Source: Hyphomicrobium sp.
GTDB taxonomy: Bacteria; Pseudomonadota; Alphaproteobacteria; Rhizobiales; Hyphomicrobiaceae
Length of the DNA stretch: 59,553 bases
Assembly (NCBI GenBank): GCA_013141015.1
Contig: JABFRT010000016.1
Location: 1-59,553 of the forward strand
Direction: 5' to 3'
Part shown: piece after piece, positions 19,561 to 29,907 of the stretch
How positions within the stretch are numbered: position 1 is the first letter of the stretch
Layout of the letters: every line of letters begins with the position of its first letter
Notes under the pieces: model-generated
The model's database searches: none
The model's input: the letters and a program-made list of their open reading frames with translations, nothing else
What the model was told of the DNA's origin: nothing
Made by a program: the position numbers and the translations under genes

Positions 19561-19737
19561 CCCTCTCCCCATTTCTGCACTTAATGGGGAGAGGGTTAGG
19601 GTTAGGGGCGGCCGCTTGTTCGAATGTGCTGCCGCCCCAGATGCATTCTTTCCTCTGCGGCCCCTCACCCTACGATCCTATGCAGCCTGCGCGACCGGCC
19701 CTCTCCCCGTTCTCGCTAAAGTGCTCGACGGGGAGAG
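19561..19737. repeat. Cluster of two REP-like hairpins before recF
   Basis: CCCTCTCCCCATT (19561-19573) forms a perfect 13-bp stem with AATGGGGAGAGGG (19583-19595). A second unit pairs CTCTCCCCGT (19701-19710) with ACGGGGAGAG (19728-19737). Between them CCCCTCACCC-type arms recur. I see no gene here, and the hairpins lie only about 50 bases before recF. Confidence 0.75.
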
Positions 19738-19790
19738 TGAATGCACCCTCTTGTTTGAGAATCTCCCGGGCAATGCTAAGCGCTTGACGC

Positions 19791-21062
19791 ATGACTTCAT
19801 CAGAACACTCCCCCAACCCGCACTCCCTTTGGGTCGAGCGTCTCGCGCTGACGAATTTCCGTAGCTATGGAAATGTCACGCTGGAGACCTCCGCCGAACC
19901 GCAGGTGATTGCGGGCGCGAATGGCGCGGGAAAAACCAATTTGCTGGAAGCGTTGTCTCTGCTGGCGCCCGGGCAGGGCATGCGGCGTGTGCCGTTCGCC
20001 GAGATTCCGCGCGCCAATGGCGGCGATGGCGGGTTCGCGGTCGCGGCGCGCGTGCATACGTTGAATGGTATCGCCGATATCGGCACCGGGCTGCGCGCCG
20101 GTGCCGTTAGCCAAGGCCGGACGGTCGAAGAGGAAGGCGAGGCGGCGGGCGCACGCACGTCTGATCGCAATGGTGAGCGGAATTCCGAGCGCGGCCGCAT
20201 CGTGCGCATTGATGGCGTCGCGCAAACGGGCTCCGGCGTGCTGGCGGACTATCTCGAAATTGTCTGGGTGACACCGGCGATGGATGGATTGTTTACAGGC
20301 CCCGCGTCTGAGCGCCGCCGATTTCTCGACCGGCTGATCCTGTGTTTCGATCCGGCGTATCGCACGATTGCCGGGCGATTCGAGCGCGCGATGACGGCCC
20401 GCAATCGCTTGCTGTCGGATGGCGTGCGCGACAATGCCCAGCTCTCGGGCTTCGAGCGTGTGATGGCTGAAAACGGCATCGCGGTTGCGGCAGCCCGTCT
20501 CGAAGCCGTCTCCGCGATGGCGTCGGTGGTGGCGCGCCGCAAAGCGCGGGACCCGAATTCGGCGTTCCCCTGGTCGGAGTTTAAACTGGAAGGCGCAATC
20601 GAAGACAACCTCGCGGCGATGCCAGCGGTCGAAGCCGAGGACGCCTACGCGCGGATTCTGCGCGACACCCGCGAGCGGGACCGCGGCGCTGGGCGAACGC
20701 TCGATGGTCCGCATCGCTCGGACCTGGCGGTCGGGCATGGGCCGAAGCAGATGGCAGCAAGGCTGTGCTCGACCGGCGAACAGAAAGCGCTGCTGCTTGG
20801 CCTGGTGCTGGCACATGCCGAATTGCTGACCGAACGCCAGGAGGGTGCAGCCCCCGTGCTGCTGCTCGACGAAATCACCGCGCACCTTGATGTTCACAGG
20901 CGGGCTGCACTGTTTGATGAAATCCTGCATCTGAAAGCCCAGGCCTGGATGACCGGAACGGACGCCGCGGCGTTTGACGCGCTGACTGGAAAAGCCCGTT
21001 TCTGGGCGGTCGATGAAGCGCGGATTTCAGCGCAAAACCCGGTCAAGTTATCCCCGTTTTGA
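19791..21062 (+). CDS. recF: DNA repair and replication protein RecF
   Basis: This 423-residue SMC-like ATPase helps load RecA at gaps and stalled forks. The N-terminal DNA- and ATP-binding part reads LALTNFRSYGNV with Walker A GANGAGKTN near 43. The signature STGEQKALLLGLVLAH and Walker B LLLDEITAHLD (near 356) are intact. It lies between the repeats and gyrB in the conserved dnaA-dnaN-recF-gyrB order, although here an accessory gene separates it from dnaN. It is slightly longer than the family average because of an insertion rich in charged residues around 105-130. Confidence 0.97.
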   Translation: MTSSEHSPNPHSLWVERLALTNFRSYGNVTLETSAEPQVIAGANGAGKTNLLEALSLLAPGQGMRRVPFAEIPRANGGDGGFAVAARVHTLNGIADIGTGLRAGAVSQGRTVEEEGEAAGARTSDRNGERNSERGRIVRIDGVAQTGSGVLADYLEIVWVTPAMDGLFTGPASERRRFLDRLILCFDPAYRTIAGRFERAMTARNRLLSDGVRDNAQLSGFERVMAENGIAVAAARLEAVSAMASVVARRKARDPNSAFPWSEFKLEGAIEDNLAAMPAVEAEDAYARILRDTRERDRGAGRTLDGPHRSDLAVGHGPKQMAARLCSTGEQKALLLGLVLAHAELLTERQEGAAPVLLLDEITAHLDVHRRAALFDEILHLKAQAWMTGTDAAAFDALTGKARFWAVDEARISAQNPVKLSPF

Positions 21063-21155
21063 GCGGCTTCCAGCCGTGGACAAACGGTCACAGGCAAGCC
21101 TCTGAAAACGCGCGTGTTTTTACCCCCAATTTAACGCCGATTTGTGGCGCGTTAG

Positions 21156-23660
<2,505 letters not shown>

Positions 23661-23691
23661 GTAGGGCGAATACCATAGCGGAGCTTGGCGT

Positions 23692-23877
23692 ATGAGCCCG
23701 ACCGTTTTGCGAAAGGATGGTTACCGTTTTTTCTTCTTTTCGCGGGAAGAGCTGCGGATGCATGTTCATGTGTCGTCGAGTGACGGAGAAGCCAAGTGGT
23801 GGCTGGAGCCAGAAGCGATTGTACGCGAGCACTACGGAGATATTTGCGATGCCTGGAAGCGTCATTTCGGCGATTGA
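23692..23877 (+). CDS. DUF4160 protein
   Basis: This is a 61-residue protein with the DUF4160 pattern: TVLRKDGYRFFFFSREE, then MHVHV and GEAKWWLEP. GGAG lies 8 bases before the ATG. It overlaps the next gene by 29 bases. DUF4160 and DUF2442 genes are regularly found side by side and have been suspected to be toxin-antitoxin-like or mobile pairs; no activity is established. The module lies between two copies of the gyrB 3' end, so it is very likely inserted. Confidence 0.85.
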   Translation: MSPTVLRKDGYRFFFFSREELRMHVHVSSSDGEAKWWLEPEAIVREHYGDICDAWKRHFGD

Positions 23878-24109
23878 AGTCACCAATATTTCGCGCCACG
23901 GTCTTTGGCTTTTCACGAGCGCCGGCGAGCGGTTCTTGCCGTTTGAAGCCTTCCCGTGGTTCCGCAACGCTCCGGTGGCTCACATATTGAATGTGCAGGA
24001 GCCTTCGCCGGGGCACTATTATTGGCCCGATCTCGATGTTGATCTGTCGCTAAAAATCATTGAGAAGCCGCAGGACTATCCGTTGCGGGCGAATGTAGCG
24101 GGTGCCTAA
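23849..24109 (+). CDS. DUF2442 protein, partner of the DUF4160 gene
   Basis: The product has 86 residues. The DUF2442 pattern is clear: VTNISRHGLWLFTSAGERFLPFEAFPWF, followed by HYYWPDLDVDLSL. The ATG at 23849 lies inside the preceding DUF4160 gene with GGAG 9 bases upstream, so the two are translationally linked. Stop TAA (24107-24109) overlaps the first two bases of the duplicated gyrB end. The family is thought to be a regulator or antitoxin-like partner; this is not proven. Confidence 0.85.
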   Translation: MPGSVISAIEVTNISRHGLWLFTSAGERFLPFEAFPWFRNAPVAHILNVQEPSPGHYYWPDLDVDLSLKIIEKPQDYPLRANVAGA

Positions 24110-24188
24110 GCTGATGGGCCACGTGGTCGTGCCGCGCCGCGAGTTCATCCAGGACAACGCGTTGAATGTTTCGAACTTGGATGTGTGG
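24108..24188 (+). repeat. Second copy of the gyrB 3' end
   Basis: The 81 bases match the end of gyrB (23580-23660) at 72 positions (about 89%), with no gaps, at a distance of 528 bases. In the copy the gyrB stop TAG has become TGG, so it is a non-functional fragment of about 27 codons. It carries GAG where gyrB has ATC; GAG gives the family-typical Glu (REFI). The similarity stops sharply at both sides, which marks the borders of an inserted DUF4160-DUF2442 module. Confidence 0.93.
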
Positions 24189-24193
24189 GGCCG

Positions 24194-24481
24194 ATGGAAG
24201 CAGTGATGATAGCTGTTCGCATCGTGGCGATGCTGGCCTTCTTTGGAACGCTAGTGTTTGTAAATCACAAAAACGATGTTTGGCTCCGGGAAGCAGTCAA
24301 ACACAAGGGATGGTGGGCCAAGTTGAAGTTTCATTTTGCGCCTGAATCATTCGAATATTTGCAGTGGCACATGCTTGGAATGGTCGTAATGGGTATTTCC
24401 ATCGCGGCGTTTGTTTGGGCCGGGGGAGCCAGTTTTAGTTGGGCAGAGCTGGTGGTGCCATTATGGCGCGCTGCGAAGTGA
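24194..24481 (+). CDS. Small membrane protein of unknown function
   Basis: The product has 95 residues with two membrane segments (about 4-24 and 62-84), separated by a basic and aromatic stretch, LREAVKHKGWWAKLKFHF. ATG 24194 follows GGGG; an ATG four codons on with GGAAG upstream is equally possible. It starts 6 bases after the gyrB tail copy, so it may belong to the region that followed gyrB before the insertion. Family not recognised. Confidence 0.6.
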   Translation: MEAVMIAVRIVAMLAFFGTLVFVNHKNDVWLREAVKHKGWWAKLKFHFAPESFEYLQWHMLGMVVMGISIAAFVWAGGASFSWAELVVPLWRAAK

Positions 24482-24503
24482 CGTTTCTTTGAAGCCTGTC
24501 TGG

Positions 24504-24523
24504 ATCCCGGCCTTCGCCGGGAT
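24504..24523. repeat. Palindromic intergenic repeat
   Basis: ATCCCGGC (24504-24511) pairs with GCCGGGAT (24516-24523) and is followed by GACGG. This GGATCCCGGC...GCCGGGATGAC form is a widespread intergenic palindrome in many proteobacteria. Confidence 0.7.
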
Positions 24524-24550
24524 GACGGGAATGGGACAGCAGCGCAATTC

Positions 24551-24714
24551 CTTCTCCCTTGGGGAGAAGGTGCCGCACATGGCGCGGTAGCGCCAAAGTT
24601 TGGGCGGCGGATGAGGGGCTTTGTACGGGCACCGTGGTTGAAGCAAGCCCCTCACCTGTCACCCTTTGGTTTGGCGCTACCGCGCCGGGGTGACATCCTC
24701 TCCCTAAGGGAGAG
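24551..24714. repeat. Composite nested palindrome
   Basis: A 17-bp perfect inverted repeat GGCGCGGTAGCGCCAAA (24581-24597) pairs with 24670-24686. Inside it TGAGGGGCTT (24612-24621) pairs with AAGCCCCTCA (24645-24654). Each end carries its own hairpin (CTTCTCCCTTGGGGAGAAG at the left, CCTCTCCCTAAGGGAGAGG at the right). The whole could form a large cruciform or a stable RNA. I see no gene within it. Confidence 0.85.
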
Positions 24715-24744
24715 GAAAGTGGCGTATGCGGGGCTACGCTACCG

Positions 24745-25218
24745 TTAGATCTCCTTATACGCGACTTCGATCGTGCCTTGATTGCGCAGGCCGTGTTTAT
24801 CGACGTGCTTTTTGAGCAGCGCGATGTTCTTGGTGTTGGACTTGTACGCGACGTCGAAAATGTCGCCGACAAAAGGCACCGCGCCGATGATCGTGTCGAT
24901 CGCGACGTTGCCGCTCATGCGCGCGAGCACGAATTTCGACGCGCCGAGCTGCTTGGCTTCCCAGATCAGATAGCTTGAAATGGCCGCTGAAATCGCGTCG
25001 CCAACGACCGGCACGAGGCCAAGTAGCGCGTCCAAGCCCATCGTCACGTTGGTGCCTGGAATACGGAACGCGCTGTCCATCACGGTCGCGAGCGTGTCGA
25101 GACGCGCAAGCGACATCTCAACCTCTTGCGGAGAGCGCTCGGTGACGCGCGTGGTCTCACGCTTCAACGACGGATCAATCGCGGGCTTGAACGGCGACTT
25201 GGCAGACGTTGTACGCAT
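24745..25218 (-). CDS. DUF4112 domain protein
   Basis: This 157-residue protein carries the DUF4112 signature: LDTLATVMDSAFRIPGT, GLDALLGLVPVVGDAISA, SYLIWEAKQLG and AIDTIIGAVPFVGDIFDVAYKSN-type motifs with repeated GxVPxVGD. The two repeats are hydrophobic and probably dip into or span the inner membrane. The N-terminal 35 residues are basic and variable. It has no known function. The gene runs against the unit upstream of it. Confidence 0.88.
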   Translation of the reverse strand: MRTTSAKSPFKPAIDPSLKRETTRVTERSPQEVEMSLARLDTLATVMDSAFRIPGTNVTMGLDALLGLVPVVGDAISAAISSYLIWEAKQLGASKFVLARMSGNVAIDTIIGAVPFVGDIFDVAYKSNTKNIALLKKHVDKHGLRNQGTIEVAYKEI

Positions 25219-25296
25219 TTAGTTTGCAAAACCTCCGCAATTCGCGACGGTGCACGGGTGCCGTCGCCCACTTATGTGGTGCGGAGTGCCGGAAAT

Positions 25297-26532
25297 TCAA
25301 GCTGGAGACGGTGCTCGCGCCGCCGGGCCGGGGACTGCGGCGATCGCTGCCAGCAAGCTGGCTCGCCGGCTCGCGGTAAACCAGATCGCCTTGTTGGCGT
25401 CCCACCACTCTTTATCGAATGCGGAGACGGCGATGTCTGCCGCGGTGCCGAGAAGGCCGATAGACGCAACCGTTACCGGCGGCGGCGGTGTCTCGTCTGC
25501 ACCCATCGCGTGAAGCCTGTCACGCAAGCAGGGGTGGGTGTCACGCGGATCGGTCTTTATTGCGAGTTGCTCAGCGAGAAAGAATTGCGCGCCTGGCCAA
25601 GCACTAGCTTTGTGGAAACGATCATGCAGAAGGTCGTATGGCCAGCGTGCCGGTTGAGACTGGCATGCAGTGCCGGCGTTCCAAAAGTCGTTCCAGATGG
25701 TATCGCGATAGGCTGTCGCTATGGCTATGCGTTTGAGCGCATTGCCGGCAACGGCAGCTCCCGCGATTCGAACTTCGGCTTTGTCTGCCTCAAATTCCTG
25801 CTGGCGCCCGGCAATGGCTGTCATCATTGAAAGGTGCTTCAGCAAAAATGGCTCCAGCAACGGCATGGGATTGAAGCCCAGAAATCTGATGGACGAGAAC
25901 GCTTCTTCGAGGCGATGCATGGACAGGCGCGCGCGGCTGGCGCGCAGCATCGCCTTTCCGTGATCACCGCTGAAATGCCCGAGTTCGTGAGCGATGATGC
26001 TTTTCAATTCGTCCTCGGGCAGCGCCGCCAGCAATTGCGAGCCGAGTACAAGTTCGTTTCTCCAGCGCCCGAATATCAGCGACATCGGCCGCTGACAGGC
26101 GGCGGCGTTGAGAATATTGCTGATAATGACCGCGTCGATGCGTGGCGCATTGAGCGAACTGCGGACACCTTCGATCAGTGCAAACAGGTCTGGGGCAGCG
26201 CCTTTCTCGAGCGGCATGCCATCGGGCTTTGGCACCGAAAGCTCAATAGCGCGAATGGTTTTGTAAGTGCTGTACAAATATGTAGCGGCAAAGAGTGAGG
26301 TCAAGAGGGACGTGCTGAAATCTGGGATGCGCACCGCGACAGTCAAAAATATAACACCGAGTGCTCCGGATGTGACCGCCAGAACAGGCGCCACAGCGCA
26401 ACCTGCGAAAGCCAAAATGGCCAGGCGCCGGTAAAAGCCTCGCGGATTGTCGATGAGCGCACGCTCATATTGCCGTTGCAATGCCGTGGCGCCGCTCTTC
26501 TCAGTTCTGCGGATGCGCGCAATTGCAGACAT
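25297..26532 (-). CDS. M48-family membrane zinc metallopeptidase
   Basis: This 411-residue protein has two N-terminal membrane segments (about 37-65 and 70-92) and a zinc peptidase domain. The active site is IIAHELGHFSGDH (HELGH near 182) with a downstream Glu in EFEAD near 244. It is similar in layout to HtpX- or CAAX-type M48 enzymes that act at the inner membrane. The C-terminal third is variable, with another His/Asp-rich stretch and a hydrophobic Ala-rich end. No membrane-protein-quality-control partner lies next to it. Confidence 0.85.
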   Translation of the reverse strand: MSAIARIRRTEKSGATALQRQYERALIDNPRGFYRRLAILAFAGCAVAPVLAVTSGALGVIFLTVAVRIPDFSTSLLTSLFAATYLYSTYKTIRAIELSVPKPDGMPLEKGAAPDLFALIEGVRSSLNAPRIDAVIISNILNAAACQRPMSLIFGRWRNELVLGSQLLAALPEDELKSIIAHELGHFSGDHGKAMLRASRARLSMHRLEEAFSSIRFLGFNPMPLLEPFLLKHLSMMTAIAGRQQEFEADKAEVRIAGAAVAGNALKRIAIATAYRDTIWNDFWNAGTACQSQPARWPYDLLHDRFHKASAWPGAQFFLAEQLAIKTDPRDTHPCLRDRLHAMGADETPPPPVTVASIGLLGTAADIAVSAFDKEWWDANKAIWFTASRRASLLAAIAAVPGPAARAPSPA

Positions 26533-26765
26533 GATCGACCGGGCTCCGGCAAAGTTTGCACTGATGACGAGTTTATCCGATGCCGGTTGCCGGGCGCTTA
26601 AAGCACCTTTGGCACGCCTCTAGGTCCGGCCTCTGGGTCCGGGCCGTCCGGAAATGGTGCAGCCCGTTAGTGTCTGGAAACCAAATCATCGCGGCGGCCC
26701 ACGTCCGGTCAATCAATCCGTAATCGGCTTATATTATGAACGGAGGGTCGCAATAGGAGATACGA

Positions 26766-27782
26766 ATGCTCAGTCGCGTATTCAAATCAGCCGCCCGTGT
26801 CTTCAAGAGTTCTGATCAGCGGGCGCGCGAGGCGGCTGAAATGCTCGGCTTGCGGGTCGATCCGGGATCGCCGTTTACGCAAATGGATCAGGCGTTCTTC
26901 GATGAGGGCATGGCGCGCCTGCAATGCGGCGGCATTCGCGCACTCGAAGAACTGTACGTGAGGAAATATATTACGAAGCGCCGTCACATATCGGGCCGGC
27001 GCGCATATGCAATTTTGGAAGGTGTTGCAGGCAATCTCGTGAGTTCAGAGTTGCCCTCAGCTACGGCCGAAAGGCTGGCTGAGGATTTTCGCGAACAATG
27101 GCGCGAGGCTGGGCGCGGGCCGTTCGCATCAGCCATGCTGGCGCAAATCCTATTCAACACCGGCTATACATACCGCGGCACGGGTTGGGCCAACAGCGTA
27201 TCGAAGGATGCGTGGCGCATGTTCGGAAGTTACTGCGAACAGGCGCACGATGTTTTGCTTGAGTCATCTAGCGGTGCAAGCCAATGCCCGTACTGGCATC
27301 GGGTTCTGGTCTCGATCGGTTTGTCCGACGGTGCTGATCCCGACGAGTTGGCGCGGCGGTTTCAGCGCGCTCAGGCCTACGATCCGTTAGATCTCGACAT
27401 TTACTGGACCCGATCGTATCAGCTTCTGCCGCGGTGGCATGGGTCGCATGAGGAACACGAAAAGTTCGCATTGCAGTCGGTTGCCGACACGAAGCAAGAA
27501 CTTGGAATGTCTATCTATGCGCGCATCTATGCAAACATCAGCGATGACGAGGACGTTCCTGAAACAGGCGCGGATTGGGCGCTGATGAAGCGCGGCTTCG
27601 AAGACTGGGTTGCGCGTGTCGACTCGCAGCGGGTTTACAACGTTTACGCAAACTTGGCCCACCAGTTCGGCGATCAGGAAGCCCTGAAATCGTTGTTCTC
27701 TGGCCGCATCACTGAATACCACAGCGACGGTTGGCACTCTGCCGAGCAAGCAGCCAGTGTCATGGAAGAGCAACGCAAATAG
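26766..27782 (+). CDS. Helical-repeat protein, resembles DUF4034
   Basis: This is a 338-residue, largely helical cytoplasmic protein. The stretch RRFQRAQAYDPLDLDIY...LLPRWHGSHEEHEKFA resembles DUF4034-type or TPR-like proteins that are found in many proteobacteria. GGAG lies before the ATG (AATAGGAGATACGA). There is no signal peptide. I cannot assign a function; the family call is tentative. Confidence 0.6.
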   Translation: MLSRVFKSAARVFKSSDQRAREAAEMLGLRVDPGSPFTQMDQAFFDEGMARLQCGGIRALEELYVRKYITKRRHISGRRAYAILEGVAGNLVSSELPSATAERLAEDFREQWREAGRGPFASAMLAQILFNTGYTYRGTGWANSVSKDAWRMFGSYCEQAHDVLLESSSGASQCPYWHRVLVSIGLSDGADPDELARRFQRAQAYDPLDLDIYWTRSYQLLPRWHGSHEEHEKFALQSVADTKQELGMSIYARIYANISDDEDVPETGADWALMKRGFEDWVARVDSQRVYNVYANLAHQFGDQEALKSLFSGRITEYHSDGWHSAEQAASVMEEQRK

Positions 27783-27817
27783 CGGTTCCGCCCGGCAGAT
27801 TGTGCCGCGCTTGTGCG

Positions 27818-29602
27818 TTATTTCCGCTTCGGAAACGCGCGGGTGTCTTTGCCGGCGGCCTTTGCGGCGCCTTGCAGTTCGGCCCGGAAGTCATCGCGCT
27901 TCTGGTGGACCGACGCGATCACCAATCCGGTTGGCACGCCGAGGCCGACGAGAGCTGCTTCCGACAATTGCAGGCTCGCTTCGATGGTCTCCGGCACCGC
28001 GTCGGTCACGCCGAGTGCATACAGGTGGCGGGCGTGGCTGGCATCCTTGGCACGCGCGACGATGATGAGTTTCGGATAGGCCTCGCGGATTGCCGTGACA
28101 ATCTGGTCGATCTCGGATTGCATGTGAATGGTAACGATCGCCGCCTTGGCAGTATCGAGGCCGCAGGTCTTGAGGAAGTCGAGCCGGCGCACGTCGCCGA
28201 AGTAAACGGGTTTGCCGTCGCGCCGCGCATTGCTGACGACGCCTGGCTCGCGGTCGGCGGCGATAAATGGAACTTTATGTTCGGCCAGCATGTCGCCAAT
28301 CAACCGGCCGACCCGGCCATAGCCGACAACCAGCGCCTTGGGTTGCGTGTCGAGATTGGGAAGCACCGATAGCTGCGGATCAGCAGCGGTGGCCGGTGCG
28401 TAGCGGCTGGCAAGCTGGCGGCCGAGTTTCCAGACCGCGGGGATCGCCGCCATCGACAGCGCAACGGAGGTTAAAAGAATGCTGGTCAAGCCAGCGCTGA
28501 CAAGACCGTAGGAGAGCGCAAGCGTCAGCACGACGAACGCGAACTCGCCACCCGGCGCCAGGACCGATGCCGTCTCGATGGCTGCGGCTTTCGAGACTCC
28601 GTAAAGCCGGGCCAGACCGAAGATTACCAGCGCCTGCAAGGCAAACAGCCCAACGGTGCTGGTGATGATCGCAAGGGGGTGCGCAATCAGCGTACCAAGA
28701 TCGAGGCTCAAGCCGACCGAAAAGAAGAACACGCCGAGCAGCAGCGACTTGACCGGCTCGATGGCGGCTTCGACGGCGCGGCGGTATTCGGTCTCGGCCA
28801 GCATCAGGCCTGCAACGAACGCGCCGAGTGCCATCGAAAGACCCGCGGCGGCGGTGGCGAAGCTGGTGCCGACGGCAACGAACAGGGTTGCGGCGATGAA
28901 CAGGTCGTGGTTGTGCGTTTGCGCGACCATGTGGAACAACGGGCGCAACAGAAAGCGGCCCACGCCGACGATGATCGCAAGTGCTGCGGCGGCTTGCAGC
29001 AAAGCCATGGCGATGCCGTGCGCAATCGACCCCTCGGCCGACGGATCGAGCACGCCGAGCATGAACAAAATCGGCACTACGGCGAGATCCTGGAATAGCA
29101 GGATCGCGAAACTGGTGCGTCCCGCCGCCGATGACAGCCGCTTTTGCTGGGCCATCATTTCAATGACGATGGCTGTAGACGACAGCGACAGGGCGGCGCC
29201 GATGACCAGCGCCGTGACGGGCGGCTGACCAAAGGCCATGGCAAACAGCCCGATCAAGGCCGTCGAGATCAGCACCTGCAATGCGCCAAGACCAAACACT
29301 AGGCGGCGCATGGTTAAGATGCGCTCGAACGAGAGTTCAAGGCCGATCAGGAACAGCAGGAACACGACACCGAGTTCGGCGAGTTTGCCGACGCGCTCAG
29401 GACTTGTGATCGTTACGTAGTCGATAGCCGGAAAGATTGGTGAGAGCGCGCCGAGGCCCTTGGGGCTCAGCACGGCACCAGCGATCAAGAAGCCGAGCAC
29501 CGGACTGATGCGGAAGCGGTGCATGACGGGCACCACCACGCCGGCGGTGCCGAGCACCAGCAGTGCGTCCTTATAAACTTCGAGATCTATCGGTGCTGCC
29601 AT
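27818..29602 (-). CDS. Monovalent cation:proton antiporter, CPA2 (KefB/KefC type)
   Basis: This 594-residue inner-membrane antiporter has about 12-13 membrane segments up to residue 385, starting VVPVMHRFRISPVLGFLIAG. It then has a cytoplasmic RCK/TrkA-N domain with the NAD-binding VVGYGRVGRL near 423. It most likely exports K+ in exchange for H+, perhaps under glutathione control like KefC. ATG 29602 has AGGAGC upstream; the longer open frame is not needed. No KefF/KefG quinone reductase gene is adjacent. Confidence 0.9.
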   Translation of the reverse strand: MAAPIDLEVYKDALLVLGTAGVVVPVMHRFRISPVLGFLIAGAVLSPKGLGALSPIFPAIDYVTITSPERVGKLAELGVVFLLFLIGLELSFERILTMRRLVFGLGALQVLISTALIGLFAMAFGQPPVTALVIGAALSLSSTAIVIEMMAQQKRLSSAAGRTSFAILLFQDLAVVPILFMLGVLDPSAEGSIAHGIAMALLQAAAALAIIVGVGRFLLRPLFHMVAQTHNHDLFIAATLFVAVGTSFATAAAGLSMALGAFVAGLMLAETEYRRAVEAAIEPVKSLLLGVFFFSVGLSLDLGTLIAHPLAIITSTVGLFALQALVIFGLARLYGVSKAAAIETASVLAPGGEFAFVVLTLALSYGLVSAGLTSILLTSVALSMAAIPAVWKLGRQLASRYAPATAADPQLSVLPNLDTQPKALVVGYGRVGRLIGDMLAEHKVPFIAADREPGVVSNARRDGKPVYFGDVRRLDFLKTCGLDTAKAAIVTIHMQSEIDQIVTAIREAYPKLIIVARAKDASHARHLYALGVTDAVPETIEASLQLSEAALVGLGVPTGLVIASVHQKRDDFRAELQGAAKAAGKDTRAFPKRK

Positions 29603-29907
29603 TCCGCTCCTCGTGATTTGCTTGGCGGCAGTATGAGGGCGCGCGGTGCTGCGCACTACCCCCTAATCCGCGCGACTCCGGCGCTGGTCCAGCGTTCAGC
29701 GGCGATGGGTGTTAGAGCCTCGCCGGGCGCGCTGCCGAATAAGCAGATGCAACTTATCCAACATTTCTTTTGGACGCGGGCATGGTTAACCGGGCTTTAG
29801 TTCAAGTCCTCTAATTGTTTGTAGTTGTAGCGCTGGCTGGCGAGGTGGCTGGCGTGGCGGTGTGTTTGGATTGAGTGTGCAATGCGTGTGCGGGGCGTAT
29901 CAGCGTG

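Noticed and set aside
19800-20930. A 376-codon minus-strand frame opposite recF
   Set aside because: It mirrors recF codons, with the Arg/Gly/His bias expected of an antisense frame in GC-rich DNA.
23661-24107. A complete integrative element at the gyrB end
   Set aside because: No integrase, recombinase or inverted repeats lie between the two gyrB ends, so only a cargo module, not a self-mobile element, can be claimed.
24108-24188. The gyrB-like segment as a separate small gene
   Set aside because: It has no start signal, covers only about 27 codons of the gyrB end and lacks a stop at the homologous place; it is a duplicated fragment.
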